A stretch of 64,000 bases of DNA from Sporosarcina sp. FSL K6-1508 (GCF_038007465.1 NZ_JBBOXF010000001.1:1142501-1206500), one strand, 5' to 3'; positions 25,880 to 35,080 are shown, numbered from the stretch's first letter. Notes: generated by a model from the letters alone, not told the origin. Program-made: numbers and translations.

Positions 25880-26248
25880 ATGATCCAACAGGAAAGTCGT
25901 ATGAAAGTCGCCGACAATTCAGGCGCTCGTGAAGTACTTACAATTAAGGTTTTAGGCGGTTCAGGCCGTAAAGTGGCAAATATCGGTGACGTAGTAGTAG
26001 TTACTGTTAAAAAAGCAACACCAGGTGGCGTTGTTAAAAAAGGTGAAGTCGTCAAGGCTGTTATCGTCCGCACGAAAAGCGGAGTACGCCGTAAAGACGG
26101 TTCTTACATTACTTTTGACGAAAACGCTTGTGTTATTATCCGTGACGACAAGAGCCCACGTGGAACTCGTATTTTCGGACCAGTTGCTCGCGAACTTCGT
26201 GACAGCAACTTCATGAAAATCATTTCACTAGCTCCTGAAGTTCTTTAA
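25880..26248 (+). CDS. rplN: 50S ribosomal protein L14
   Basis: Protein of 122 aa, MIQQESRMKVADNSGAREVLTIKVLGG, with the conserved tail GTRIFGPVARELRDSNFMKIISLAPEVL. It forms an intersubunit bridge and is the docking site of the silencing factor RsfS. Confidence 0.97.
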   Translation: MIQQESRMKVADNSGAREVLTIKVLGGSGRKVANIGDVVVVTVKKATPGGVVKKGEVVKAVIVRTKSGVRRKDGSYITFDENACVIIRDDKSPRGTRIFGPVARELRDSNFMKIISLAPEVL

Positions 26249-26283
26249 TTACATGATAGTGCCAATCAAGGAGGTGCGACAGA

Positions 26284-26595
26284 ATGAATGTTAAAAAAGG
26301 CGATAAAGTTATGGTCATCACTGGTAAAGACAAAGGTAAAACTGGTGTGATTCTAGTAGCTTTCCCTAAAAAGGATCGCGTGCTTGTTGAAGGTGTTAAC
26401 ATCGTCAAGAAACATACGAAACCTAACCAGGAAAATCCTCAAGGTGGAATTGTGAGCCAAGAGGCAGCTATCCATGTATCAAACGTCATGTTGATCGATC
26501 CTAAGACAGGCGAGCCAACTCGCGTAGGTTACAAGATTGAAGATGGCAAAAAAGTTCGTGTTGCTAAAAAATCCGGAGAAAACCTGGACAAATAA
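26284..26595 (+). CDS. rplX: 50S ribosomal protein L24
   Basis: Protein of 103 aa, MNVKKGDKVMVITGKDKGKTG, a KOW motif, then VEGVNIVKKHTKPNQENPQGGI. It initiates 50S assembly by binding the 5' end of 23S rRNA. Confidence 0.96.
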   Translation: MNVKKGDKVMVITGKDKGKTGVILVAFPKKDRVLVEGVNIVKKHTKPNQENPQGGIVSQEAAIHVSNVMLIDPKTGEPTRVGYKIEDGKKVRVAKKSGENLDK

Positions 26596-26621
26596 GTAAC
26601 GGATGAAAGGAGGTCCAACAG

Positions 26622-27161
26622 ATGAGCCGTTTAAAAGATAAGTTTAAAAACGAAGTCACACCTGCTCTTATGAGCAAGTTTGAATATACATCAGTAATGC
26701 AAGTACCAAAAGTTGATAAAATCGTCATTAACATGGGTGTTGGTGATGCTGTTCAAAACACGAAAGCACTAGATGCGGCAGTGGAAGATCTAACAATTAT
26801 TTCGGGTCAAAAACCTGTTGTCACAAAAGCAAAGAAATCAATCGCTGGATTCCGTCTCCGTGAAGGCATGCCTATCGGAACGAAAGTTACTCTACGCGGC
26901 GAGCGTATGTATGAATTCCTAGACAAGCTGATTTCGGTTTCATTGCCCCGTGTACGTGACTTCCGTGGTGTTTCTAAGAAAGCATTCGACGGTCGCGGAA
27001 ACTATACGCTTGGCGTAAAAGAGCAACTAATTTTCCCTGAAATTGATTATGATAAAGTATCTAAAATACGCGGTATGGATATCGTCATCGTTACGACTGC
27101 AAACTCCGATGAAGAAGCACATGAGTTATTAATGCAGTTCGGCATGCCGTTCCAAAAGTAA
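26622..27161 (+). CDS. rplE: 50S ribosomal protein L5
   Basis: Protein of 179 aa, MSRLKDKFKNEVTPALMSKFEY, with VVTKAKKSIAGFRLREGMPIG and the P-site-facing region. It binds 5S rRNA and contacts S13 in a bridge. AAAGGAGG precedes the ATG. Confidence 0.97.
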   Translation: MSRLKDKFKNEVTPALMSKFEYTSVMQVPKVDKIVINMGVGDAVQNTKALDAAVEDLTIISGQKPVVTKAKKSIAGFRLREGMPIGTKVTLRGERMYEFLDKLISVSLPRVRDFRGVSKKAFDGRGNYTLGVKEQLIFPEIDYDKVSKIRGMDIVIVTTANSDEEAHELLMQFGMPFQK

Positions 27162-27180
27162 ATAAGAGGGAGGCGTAAAC

Positions 27181-27366
27181 GTGGCTAAAAAATCAATGAT
27201 CGCTAAACAAAAACGCGCACCAAAATTCGAAGTGCAAGCATACACACGTTGTGAACGTTGTGGTCGTCCGCATTCCGTATATCGTAAATTCAAGCTTTGC
27301 CGTATTTGTTTCCGCGAGTTAGCATATAAGGGACAAATTCCTGGCGTCAAAAAAGCCAGCTGGTAA
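27181..27366 (+). CDS. rpsN: 30S ribosomal protein S14, zinc-binding (type Z)
   Basis: Protein of 61 aa, the short form with two zinc knuckles: CERCGRPHSVYRKFKLCRIC. It binds the 30S head near S3 and S10. GTG start 27181 after GGGAGG. A zinc-free S14 paralogue, if present, would be elsewhere. Confidence 0.96.
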   Translation: MAKKSMIAKQKRAPKFEVQAYTRCERCGRPHSVYRKFKLCRICFRELAYKGQIPGVKKASW

Positions 27367-27396
27367 ACCCCTAAATTTGGGAAGGAGGTAAATGTA

Positions 27397-27795
27397 ATGA
27401 CAATGAGTGATCCGATCGCAGACATGCTTACACGCATTCGTAACGCCAATATGGTTCGTCACGAAAAGCTTGAAGTACCTGCTTCAAACATGAAAAAAGA
27501 AATCGCAGAAATCCTTAAACGTGAAGGTTTCGTACGCGACGTTGAATATGTTGAGGATAGCAAACAAGGTATCATCCGCATTTTCCTTAAATATGGTCAA
27601 AATAACGAACGTGTTATTACTGGTCTTAAACGTATTTCAAAACCAGGTCTTCGTGTATACGCTAAAACAAACGAAGTTCCTAAAGTTTTGAACGGTCTTG
27701 GTATCGCCCTCGTTTCTACATCAAATGGCGTACTTACAGACAAAGAAGCACGCGCTAAACAAGTAGGCGGAGAAGTAGTAGCTTACGTCTGGTAA
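27397..27795 (+). CDS. rpsH: 30S ribosomal protein S8
   Basis: Protein of 132 aa, MTMSDPIADMLTRIRNANMVRHE with the C-terminal GVLTDKEARAKQVGGEVVAYVW. It organises the central domain of 16S rRNA and regulates the spc operon in E. coli. SD AAGGAGG. Confidence 0.97.
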   Translation: MTMSDPIADMLTRIRNANMVRHEKLEVPASNMKKEIAEILKREGFVRDVEYVEDSKQGIIRIFLKYGQNNERVITGLKRISKPGLRVYAKTNEVPKVLNGLGIALVSTSNGVLTDKEARAKQVGGEVVAYVW

Positions 27796-27825
27796 TCCGT
27801 AACAAATGAATGGAGGTGCACTTGA

Positions 27826-28365
27826 ATGTCCCGTATTGGCAAAAAGCCGATTGAGGTACCTGAAAACGTAACAGTTACTATTACAGAAGGTAACTTTGTT
27901 ACTGTTAAAGGACCTAAAGGCGAACTTACAAACACATTTAACTCGGATATTAAAATCGAGCAGGAGAACAATGTAATCACATTGATCCGTCCTTCTGAAT
28001 CCAAAGAACACCGTTCCATTCATGGAACGACACGTTCACTACTCGATAATATGGTGGTAGGCGTTTCACAAGGTTTCGAACGCAAACTTGAACTAGTCGG
28101 TGTCGGTTACCGTGCGTCACTTCAAGGTTCGAAATTGGTGTTGAACATTGGTTACTCTCACCCAGTTGAATTTACACCGGAAGCTGGAATTGAAGTAGAA
28201 GTTCCTGCTAACACTAAGATCACTGTTCGCGGTATCAATAAAGAACGCGTAGGTGCTCTTGCATCAAACATAAGAAAAGTACGTCCACCAGAGCCTTATA
28301 AAGGCAAAGGGATTCGTTACGAAGGCGAAGTTGTCCGTCGTAAAGAAGGTAAAACAGGTAAATAA
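27826..28365 (+). CDS. rplF: 50S ribosomal protein L6
   Basis: Protein of 179 aa, MSRIGKKPIEVPENVTVTI, with VGVGYRASLQGSKLVLNIGYSHPVE and VRPPEPYKGKGIRYEGEVVRRKEGK. It lies near the sarcin-ricin loop and the GTPase-associated centre. Confidence 0.97.
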   Translation: MSRIGKKPIEVPENVTVTITEGNFVTVKGPKGELTNTFNSDIKIEQENNVITLIRPSESKEHRSIHGTTRSLLDNMVVGVSQGFERKLELVGVGYRASLQGSKLVLNIGYSHPVEFTPEAGIEVEVPANTKITVRGINKERVGALASNIRKVRPPEPYKGKGIRYEGEVVRRKEGKTGK

Positions 28366-28398
28366 TGCCGCTTAAGGCATCTGGAAGGAGTGATCACG

Positions 28399-28761
28399 AT
28401 GATTACGAAAAAAGACAAGAATGCTACTCGTAAGAAACGTCATGCACGTGTGCGTCGTAAAATCAGCGGGACTGCAGCTCGTCCACGCCTAAACGTATTC
28501 CGTTCAAACAAGCATATCTATGCTCAATTGATTGATGACGTGAATGCAGTAACGATTGTAAGTGCTTCTTCAATGGATAAAGATTTTGGATCTGAATCCA
28601 AAGCAGACACTGCAGCAGCAGTAAAAGTCGGCGAGATGATCGCAAAGAAAGCTGTTGAAAAGGACGTTAAGTCAGTAGTATTTGACCGTGGCGGTTACCT
28701 ATTTCACGGCCGTGTGAAAGCTCTTGCAGACTCAGCACGTGAAAACGGTCTGGAATTTTAA
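28399..28761 (+). CDS. rplR: 50S ribosomal protein L18
   Basis: Protein of 120 aa, MITKKDKNATRKKRHARVRRKI, ending YLFHGRVKALADSARENGLEF. It binds 5S rRNA with L5. ATG 28399 is used because the alternative GTG 28390 overlaps the SD GGAAGGAG. Confidence 0.96.
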   Translation: MITKKDKNATRKKRHARVRRKISGTAARPRLNVFRSNKHIYAQLIDDVNAVTIVSASSMDKDFGSESKADTAAAVKVGEMIAKKAVEKDVKSVVFDRGGYLFHGRVKALADSARENGLEF

Positions 28762-28783
28762 TTAAGAAGGAGGTACACATTTC

Positions 28784-29284
28784 ATGCGTCGTAATGATCA
28801 GAATAAAAGTGAATTCGAAGAACGCGTAGTTACGATTAACCGCGTAGCGAAAGTTGTGAAAGGCGGACGTCGTTTCCGTTTCACTGCTCTCGTCGTTGTC
28901 GGAGACAAAAATGGCCGTGTCGGTTTCGGTACTGGTAAAGCACAAGAAGTTCCGGATGCAATCCGTAAAGCAATTGAAGATGCGAAGAAGAATTTGATCG
29001 TTGTGCCAATGGTCAAAGGAACAACTCCGCACGAAATTCTTGGACATTTTGGTGCAGGAAAAATCCTCATCAAACCAGCAGCTCCTGGTACTGGAGTTAT
29101 CGCCGGCGGACCTGTTCGTGCGGTACTTGAACTTGCAGGCATCACGGATATCCTTTCTAAATCTCTTGGGTCAAGCACACCAATCAATATGGTTCGTGCA
29201 ACAATCGAAGGATTGACGAATTTGAAACGCGCAGAAGACGTAGCTAAATTGCGCGGTAAATCCGTGAAAGAACTGTATAGTTAA
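28784..29284 (+). CDS. rpsE: 30S ribosomal protein S5
   Basis: Protein of 166 aa. Double-stranded RNA-binding N domain (EERVVTINRVAKVVKGGRRFRFTALVVVGDKNGRVGFG) and a C domain with GHFGAGKILIKPAAPGTGVIAGG. It contributes to accuracy and to the mRNA entry helicase. The spectinomycin loop (KVVKGGRR) is wild type. Confidence 0.97.
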   Translation: MRRNDQNKSEFEERVVTINRVAKVVKGGRRFRFTALVVVGDKNGRVGFGTGKAQEVPDAIRKAIEDAKKNLIVVPMVKGTTPHEILGHFGAGKILIKPAAPGTGVIAGGPVRAVLELAGITDILSKSLGSSTPINMVRATIEGLTNLKRAEDVAKLRGKSVKELYS

Positions 29285-29297
29285 GGGGGGAAATACA

Positions 29298-29480
29298 ATG
29301 GCGAATAAACTTGAAATTACCCTTACAAAAAGCGTTATCGGCTCTAAGCCAGCACAGCGTAAAACAGTCGAAGCGCTTGGACTTCGTAAATTACACCAAA
29401 CGGTCGAACATCAGGATAATGTTGCAATTCGTGGCATGATCGGCAAAGTAGACCATCTTGTAACAATTAAGGAACTATAA
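29298..29480 (+). CDS. rpmD: 50S ribosomal protein L30
   Basis: Protein of 60 aa, MANKLEITLTKSVIGSKPAQRKTVEALGLRKLHQTVEHQD. Short bacterial L30, 13 bases after rpsE with an AAGGGGGG SD. Confidence 0.96.
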   Translation: MANKLEITLTKSVIGSKPAQRKTVEALGLRKLHQTVEHQDNVAIRGMIGKVDHLVTIKEL

Positions 29481-29513
29481 TTCCGATTTTTTGAATAAGG
29501 AGGTGCCAATGAG

Positions 29514-29954
29514 ATGAAATTACACACTATGAAACCTGCTGAAGGTTCTCGTACAAAACGTAAACGTATTGGGCGCGGAATCGGTTCTGGTTTTGGTAAA
29601 ACTTCCGGTAGAGGTCACGGTGGACAAAACTCCCGTTCGGGCGGTGGCGTTCGTCTTGGTTTTGAGGGTGGACAAATTCCCCTTTTCCAAAGACTTCCTA
29701 AACGTGGTTTCACTAACATCAACCGTAAGGATTACGCAATCGTAAACCTTGACACGCTTAATCGTTTCGACGAAGGTACTGAAGTAACGCCTGAGCTACT
29801 AATCGAATCAGGCATCGTGAGCAATGCAAAATCAGGTATTAAGATTCTGGGTAACGGGATTCTTGAGAAAAAGATTACTGTCAAAGCTCACAAATTCTCT
29901 GCTTCCGCTAAAGAAGCTATCGAGAAAGCTGGCGGGCAAACCGAGGTGGTTTAA
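29514..29954 (+). CDS. rplO: 50S ribosomal protein L15
   Basis: Protein of 146 aa, MKLHTMKPAEGSRTKRKRIGRG, a glycine-rich RNA-binding stretch (GHGGQNSRSGGGVRLGFEGGQIPLFQRLPKRGF) and a globular C domain. Late-assembly protein. One-base overlap (TAATG) with secY. Confidence 0.97.
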   Translation: MKLHTMKPAEGSRTKRKRIGRGIGSGFGKTSGRGHGGQNSRSGGGVRLGFEGGQIPLFQRLPKRGFTNINRKDYAIVNLDTLNRFDEGTEVTPELLIESGIVSNAKSGIKILGNGILEKKITVKAHKFSASAKEAIEKAGGQTEVV

Positions 29955-31246
29955 TGTTTCAGACAATCTCTAACTTTATGCGCGTTCGAGATATAAGGTC
30001 TAAAATCTTTTACACATTGCTTGTGCTTATCGTTTTCAGATTAGGAACTTTCATTCCTGTTCCAAACGTTGATGCAACAGCACTCCAACAAACCGATAAT
30101 AATCTTATTGGGTTACTGAATGTATTTGGTGGTGGGGCCCTTGCCAACTTCTCTATTCTTGCCATGGGTATCATGCCATACATTACCGCATCTATTATTG
30201 TGCAATTATTGCAGATGGATGTAGTACCGAAATTTACTGAATGGGCGAAACAAGGGGATGTCGGAAGACGGAAACTTGCACAGTTCACAAGGTATTTCAC
30301 AATAATCCTAGCCTTTATTCAAGCAATCGCTATGTCATTTGGTTTTAACCAAATGTACGGCGGTACACTGATTAAAGACGAAGGTGTTTCGACATATGTG
30401 GTCATCGCGATCGTATTGACGGCAGGAACTGCATTTCTTTTATGGCTTGGTGAACAGATTACAGCAAAAGGTGTTGGGAATGGTATTTCCATTATTATCT
30501 TTGCTGGTATCGTCGCAGCAATCCCAAATGCAGTCAACCAACTTTACGCAACACAGATCCAAGATGCAGGTGAGCAATTGTTCATTAAGTTGGCAATCAT
30601 GGCTCTTCTACTCGTCTTGATCATTGCGATTACTGTCGGAATTATTTACTTCCAAGAAGCACTTCGGAAAATTCCGATCCAATATGCGAAGCGTGTCACT
30701 GGACGAGGTCAAACGACTGCAGGCCAACAGACACACTTACCATTGAAACTTAATGCTGCAGGGGTTATCCCGGTAATCTTTGCTTCTGCATTTTTCATTA
30801 CACCGCAATCAATAGCGACCTTCTTCGGTAATAACAGTGTAACGACTACAATTACAAACGTTTTCGATTATACGAAACCGATTGGAATGGTGTTTTACCT
30901 GATACTGATCATTGCATTCACATATTTCTACGCATTCATCCAGGTGAATCCGGAGAACATTGCGGATAATTTGAAAAAACAAGGCGCTTATATCCCGGGC
31001 ATCCGCCCAGGACAAAATACACAAAATTACCTAACGAGCACTTTGTATAGACTGACATTCGTTGGTGCGATATTCCTCGCTACTGTCGCAGTCATGCCAA
31101 TATTCTTCATCAATATCGCAAACCTTCCACAGTCTGCGCAAATTGGAGGAACAAGTTTGATCATCGTCGTCGGGGTTGCACTCGAAACGATGAAACAACT
31201 TGAATCACAACTTGTGAAAAGGCATTACAAAGGATTCATGAAGTAA
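29954..31246 (+). CDS. secY: Preprotein translocase channel subunit SecY
   Basis: Protein of 430 aa with ten predicted membrane helices. Visible signatures are FGGGALANFSILAMGIMPYITASIIVQLL (plug and TM2 region), GQQTHLPLKLNAAGVIPVIFA, and the ribosome/SecA loop EALRKIPIQYAKRVTGRGQT. It forms the channel with SecE. Translationally coupled to rplO. Confidence 0.97.
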   Translation: MFQTISNFMRVRDIRSKIFYTLLVLIVFRLGTFIPVPNVDATALQQTDNNLIGLLNVFGGGALANFSILAMGIMPYITASIIVQLLQMDVVPKFTEWAKQGDVGRRKLAQFTRYFTIILAFIQAIAMSFGFNQMYGGTLIKDEGVSTYVVIAIVLTAGTAFLLWLGEQITAKGVGNGISIIIFAGIVAAIPNAVNQLYATQIQDAGEQLFIKLAIMALLLVLIIAITVGIIYFQEALRKIPIQYAKRVTGRGQTTAGQQTHLPLKLNAAGVIPVIFASAFFITPQSIATFFGNNSVTTTITNVFDYTKPIGMVFYLILIIAFTYFYAFIQVNPENIADNLKKQGAYIPGIRPGQNTQNYLTSTLYRLTFVGAIFLATVAVMPIFFINIANLPQSAQIGGTSLIIVVGVALETMKQLESQLVKRHYKGFMK

Positions 31247-31301
31247 TAATCACAAAGGTTCATCTCTTTGTGATGTGAATATGAATGGGAGTGCAATACG
31301 T

Positions 31302-31955
31302 ATGAATATCGTATTAATGGGTCTGCCAGGAGCCGGTAAAGGTACACAGGCAGACAGAATTGTCGAAAAGTACGGAACCCCTCATATTTCTACAGGCGAT
31401 ATGTTCCGTGCTGCTATCCAAGAAGGCACGGAACTTGGAGTCAAAGCAAAGTCGTTCATGGATCAGGGAGCACTTGTCCCTGATGAAGTGACAATCGGAA
31501 TTGTTCGTGAACGATTAAGCAAATCCGATTGCGATAACGGATTCCTACTTGACGGTTTCCCGCGTACAGTTCCTCAAGCTGAAGCGCTTGATAAGCTTTT
31601 GGCTGACATGGGGAAAAAGATTGAGTATGTACTCAATATCCAAGTCGAGAAAGAAGAACTTATTGCGAGGCTGACAGGCCGCCGTATCTGTAAAGTATGC
31701 GGTACGTCCTATCATTTGCTTTTCAACGCTCCACAGGTTGAAGGCATATGTGATAAGGATGGCGGAGAACTTTATCAGCGAGCCGATGACAATCCGGAAA
31801 CTGTCACGAACCGTCTGGAAGTAAATATGAATCAAACCGCACCACTTTTGGCGTTTTACGATTCCAAAGAGGTATTGGTGAACATCGATGGGCAAAAAGA
31901 CATCAAGGACGTTTTCAAGGACTTGGACGCTATTCTGCAAGGAAACGGACAATAA
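31302..31955 (+). CDS. adk: Adenylate kinase
   Basis: Protein of 217 aa, AMP + ATP to 2 ADP. P-loop GLPGAGKGTQ near residues 7-16, the AMP site STGDMFRAAI and GFPRTVPQAEAL. The LID domain holds the Gram-positive zinc site: CKVC followed by a cysteine and an aspartate in GICDKDGG. ATG 31302 fits MNIVLMGLPG and the normal length. The frame is open to 31275, but that extension is not conserved. In B. subtilis map follows; here it does not. Confidence 0.97.
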   Translation: MNIVLMGLPGAGKGTQADRIVEKYGTPHISTGDMFRAAIQEGTELGVKAKSFMDQGALVPDEVTIGIVRERLSKSDCDNGFLLDGFPRTVPQAEALDKLLADMGKKIEYVLNIQVEKEELIARLTGRRICKVCGTSYHLLFNAPQVEGICDKDGGELYQRADDNPETVTNRLEVNMNQTAPLLAFYDSKEVLVNIDGQKDIKDVFKDLDAILQGNGQ

Positions 31956-32380
31956 TCCTTTTCAAACTTAGATATTATAAACTTTTTTTGGGTAGTATAG
32001 TATATAAGCATAGAATAAACGTTTCAACGAGCTGCAAAAGCATATGATGCCCGGTATAACAACTAGTTGTTTTTTAGCGGATGTACGGTTCTAAAACACA
32101 GTAAATGCATTTTCCTGTTCAGGCAGGTATAATGAATTTCGTGGAAAGAACTGTATAACGCAACTGGGGACTCATCCACGGCATTCTGGACAGTTGTGTC
32201 CATTTCGACGCAATTTTCCACAACACGAAGTCGAGGACTGACTTAAGGGAAACGGAATGTGACAGACCTCTTTCGAACATCACTCATGCAATCCGGACAT
32301 ATGTTGAAGGAAGCTTTAAAGGCGACTGATGCCGCTCGATGGTGAGAACCTTTATTGGATATAGAAGGGAGACTGGGTTG
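31956..32380 (+). other. 425-bp gene-free gap between adk and infA (map absent)
   Basis: No open frame of note. In B. subtilis this interval holds map (methionine aminopeptidase) and a small gene. I find no recognisable remnant of map. A TATAAT lies at 32128-32133 with only a poor -35 (TGCATT, 16-17 bases upstream), so a promoter for infA is possible. The last 200 bases may be a leader. The SD before infA is GAAGGGAGAC. Confidence 0.6.
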
Positions 32381-32599
32381 ATGGCGAAAGATGATGTAAT
32401 TGAAGTTGAAGGAACCGTACTCGAAACGTTGCCGAATGCGATGTTTAAAGTTGAGCTGGAAAACGGCCATACAATTCTTGCGCATGTATCAGGCAAAATT
32501 CGTATGCACTTTATCCGCATCCTGCCTGGCGACAAAGTGACAATGGAACTCTCGCCTTATGATTTAACACGTGGTCGTATAACATACCGTTTTAAATAA
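32381..32599 (+). CDS. infA: Translation initiation factor IF-1
   Basis: Protein of 72 aa, MAKDDVIEVEGTVLETLPNAMFKVELENGH, ending YDLTRGRITYRFK. OB-fold factor that occupies the A site during initiation. ATG 32381 is preferred to the in-frame upstream start at 32339, which would span the SD. Confidence 0.97.
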   Translation: MAKDDVIEVEGTVLETLPNAMFKVELENGHTILAHVSGKIRMHFIRILPGDKVTMELSPYDLTRGRITYRFK

Positions 32600-32637
32600 T
32601 CTTTTGCACTCCGGAATATTGAAGGAGGTTGGGTAAG

Positions 32638-32751
32638 ATGAAAGTAAGGCCATCTGTAAAACCGATCTGTGAAAAATGTAAAATTATTCGCAGACGCGGC
32701 CGAGTAATGGTAATCTGTGAAAATCCGAAACATAAACAAAGACAAGGCTAA
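32638..32751 (+). CDS. rpmJ: 50S ribosomal protein L36
   Basis: Protein of 37 aa, MKVRPSVKPICEKCKIIRRRG, with the C-C-C-H zinc set (CEKC, then C and H in ICENPKHK). Start after GAAGGAGG. Zinc form, like the L33 and S14 copies in this window. Confidence 0.95.
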   Translation: MKVRPSVKPICEKCKIIRRRGRVMVICENPKHKQRQG

Positions 32752-32775
32752 TTCTGAAGGAGGTGCACAATCTAT

Positions 32776-33141
32776 ATGGCACGTATTGCTGGTGTAGACG
32801 TTCCGCGCGATAAGCGCGTTGTCATTTCATTAACTTACATTTTCGGAATCGGAAAAACAACTGCTCAAAAAGTATTAGCAGCAGCTGGAGTATCTGAGGA
32901 TGCGCGCGTTCGTGATCTTACTGACGCAGAGCTTGATAAAATCCGTGAACAATTGGACGGTTTCAAAGTTGAAGGTGACCTTCGACGTGAAACTTCCCTT
33001 AACATCAAACGTTTGATGGAAATCGGTAGCTTCCGTGGTATCCGTCATCGTCGTGGACTACCTGTTCGTGGACAAAACACGAAGAATAACGCACGTACTC
33101 GTAAAGGTCCTAAACGGACAGTAGCGAACAAGAAAAAATAA
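32776..33141 (+). CDS. rpsM: 30S ribosomal protein S13
   Basis: Protein of 121 aa, MARIAGVDVPRDKRVVISLTYIFGIG, with RGIRHRRGLPVRGQNTKNNARTRKG. It bridges head and 50S and its tail reaches P-site tRNA. First of the alpha-operon genes. Confidence 0.97.
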   Translation: MARIAGVDVPRDKRVVISLTYIFGIGKTTAQKVLAAAGVSEDARVRDLTDAELDKIREQLDGFKVEGDLRRETSLNIKRLMEIGSFRGIRHRRGLPVRGQNTKNNARTRKGPKRTVANKKK

Positions 33142-33166
33142 TAGGTAAAGGAGGTATCTTCTTAAC

Positions 33167-33556
33167 ATGGCACGTAAACAACAAACTCGTAAACGTCGTG
33201 TGAAAAAGAATATTGAATCCGGTATTGCACATATCCGCTCAACATTCAATAATACAATTGTTACAATCACTGACATGCAAGGGAACGCACTATCTTGGTC
33301 AAGTGCAGGTGCACTAGGCTTCAGAGGTTCTCGTAAATCAACTCCTTTTGCTGCACAGATGGCTGCTGAAACAGCTGCTAAAACATCTATGGAGCACGGT
33401 CTAAAAACGTTGGAAGTTACTGTTAAAGGTCCAGGTGCTGGACGTGAAGCAGCCATTCGTTCACTACAAGCTGCAGGTCTTGAAGTTACTGCAATCAGAG
33501 ACGTTACCCCGGTTCCGCATAATGGATGCCGACCACCAAAACGCCGTCGTGTATAA
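33167..33556 (+). CDS. rpsK: 30S ribosomal protein S11
   Basis: Protein of 129 aa, RVKKNIESGIAHIRSTFNNTIVTITD, with the C-terminal RDVTPVPHNGCRPPKRRRV. Platform protein near the mRNA exit. rpsD, present here in E. coli, is absent as in Bacillus. A 133-base spacer follows before rpoA, with no clear terminator or promoter. Confidence 0.97.
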   Translation: MARKQQTRKRRVKKNIESGIAHIRSTFNNTIVTITDMQGNALSWSSAGALGFRGSRKSTPFAAQMAAETAAKTSMEHGLKTLEVTVKGPGAGREAAIRSLQAAGLEVTAIRDVTPVPHNGCRPPKRRRV

Positions 33557-33689
33557 TGGCTTATTCTCCATATGATTGAGAAACACAATTTTTGTCAACA
33601 ATGATTGTGCGATTGCAATTTGCCGTCTATGAAAATCGATTTCAATATGGAACGGCCTATACATTGATGTTTTGAAGGAGGGTAAATGA

Positions 33690-34634
33690 ATGATCGAGAT
33701 TGAGAAACCGAAGATTGAAACAGTTATGATCGGCGAAGACATCAAGTTCGGTAAGTTTATCATCGAACCACTCGAACGCGGATATGGAAACACGTTAGGG
33801 AACTCCCTGCGCCGGGTCCTTCTATCCTCATTGCCGGGTGCTGCTGTCACATCTATTCAGATTGATGGTGTGCTTCATGAGTTCTCAACAATTGAAGGTG
33901 TCGTAGAAGACGTCGCGTCAATTATTTTGAACGTAAAAAAACTGGCTCTCAAAATCTATTCAGATGAAGAGAAAGTGATTGAGATAGACGTGAAAGGCGA
34001 AGGAGTCATTACAGCTGCGGACATTACACATGATAGTGACGTAGAAGTATTGAACCCTGAACTACCTATCGCGACTCTTGGTAAAAACGGACATTTGCGC
34101 ATGCGTATGTATGCTGTACGTGGACGCGGTTACGCACCTTCTGATCAAAACAAACGTGAGGATCTCGCAATTGGCGTTATTCCAATCGATTCTATTTACA
34201 CTCCAGTTTCACGCGTTAACTTCCAAGTGGAAAACACTCGGGTTGGCCAAATGGCGAACTTCGATAAGTTGACACTTGATGTTTGGACAGATGGCAGCAT
34301 TGGTCCTAAAGAAGCTGTTTCACTTGGGGCAAAAATCCTGACAGAACATCTAAATATATTTGTCGGTATGACAGATGAAGCCCAAACTGCAGAAATTATG
34401 GTGGAAAAAGAAGAAGATCAGAAAGAGAAAGTGCTCGAGATGACTATTGAGGAACTTGACCTTTCAGTTAGATCTTACAACTGCCTAAAACGTGCAGGCA
34501 TCAATACAGTTCTTGAACTTGCTAGCAAGTCAGAGGATGAAATGATGAAGGTACGAAATCTTGGCCGTAAATCACTTGAAGAAGTGAAAGCGAAATTGGA
34601 CGAGCTTAACCTAGAGTTACGCACTGAAGATTGA
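33690..34634 (+). CDS. rpoA: DNA-directed RNA polymerase subunit alpha
   Basis: Protein of 314 aa. The N-terminal dimerisation domain has FIIEPLERGYGNTLGNSLRRVLLSSLPGAAVTSI. A linker with KEEDQKEK follows. The C-terminal domain (LDLSVRSYNCLKRAGINTVLELASKSEDEMMKVRNLGRKSLEEV) binds UP elements and activators. SD GAAGGAGGG. Confidence 0.97.
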   Translation: MIEIEKPKIETVMIGEDIKFGKFIIEPLERGYGNTLGNSLRRVLLSSLPGAAVTSIQIDGVLHEFSTIEGVVEDVASIILNVKKLALKIYSDEEKVIEIDVKGEGVITAADITHDSDVEVLNPELPIATLGKNGHLRMRMYAVRGRGYAPSDQNKREDLAIGVIPIDSIYTPVSRVNFQVENTRVGQMANFDKLTLDVWTDGSIGPKEAVSLGAKILTEHLNIFVGMTDEAQTAEIMVEKEEDQKEKVLEMTIEELDLSVRSYNCLKRAGINTVLELASKSEDEMMKVRNLGRKSLEEVKAKLDELNLELRTED

Positions 34635-34666
34635 GTGAATTTATAGATTGAAGGAGGGAAACTTCT

Positions 34667-35047
34667 ATGGGATACAGAAAACTTGGACGTACAAGTTCAC
34701 AACGTAAAGCAATGCTTCGCGACCTAGCGACAGATCTTATCGTACACGAACGTATTCAAACGACAGAAGCTCGTGCGAAAGAATTGCGTTCAGTTGTTGA
34801 GAAAATGATCACGCTTGGTAAACGTGGAGACTTGCATGCACGTCGTCAAGTTGCACAATTCATCCGTCGCGAACTTGTTACGATGACGGACGAAGAAGGC
34901 AAAGAGACAGAAATCTTCGCAATCCAAAAACTTTTTGATAACGTTGCTCCACGCTACGCTGAGCGTCAAGGTGGATACACACGGATCATGAAAATGGGAC
35001 CTCGTCGCGGCGACGGAGCTCCTGTCGTTGTAATCGAACTCGTTTAA
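34667..35047 (+). CDS. rplQ: 50S ribosomal protein L17
   Basis: Protein of 126 aa, MGYRKLGRTSSQRKAMLRDLATDLIVHERIQTTEARAKELR. It is about six residues longer than B. subtilis L17 owing to an insert around DEEGKETEIF. It lies by the tunnel exit. Last gene of the super-operon, followed by several hairpins. Confidence 0.97.
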   Translation: MGYRKLGRTSSQRKAMLRDLATDLIVHERIQTTEARAKELRSVVEKMITLGKRGDLHARRQVAQFIRRELVTMTDEEGKETEIFAIQKLFDNVAPRYAERQGGYTRIMKMGPRRGDGAPVVVIELV

Positions 35048-35052
35048 CTAGA

Positions 35053-35080
35053 TTCAGTGGGCGTCAGAACGCCCACTGAA
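35053..35080 (+). repeat. Perfect 12-bp-stem hairpin after rplQ
   Basis: TTCAGTGGGCGT (35053-35064), CAGA loop, ACGCCCACTGAA (35069-35080). No U-tract follows, so it is more likely a 3' end stabilising or processing hairpin than a terminator. Confidence 0.6.

Noticed and set aside
31956..32380. Pseudogene of map
   Set aside because: Translation in the three forward frames shows none of the expected metal-site motifs, so I call the gap non-coding rather than a remnant.
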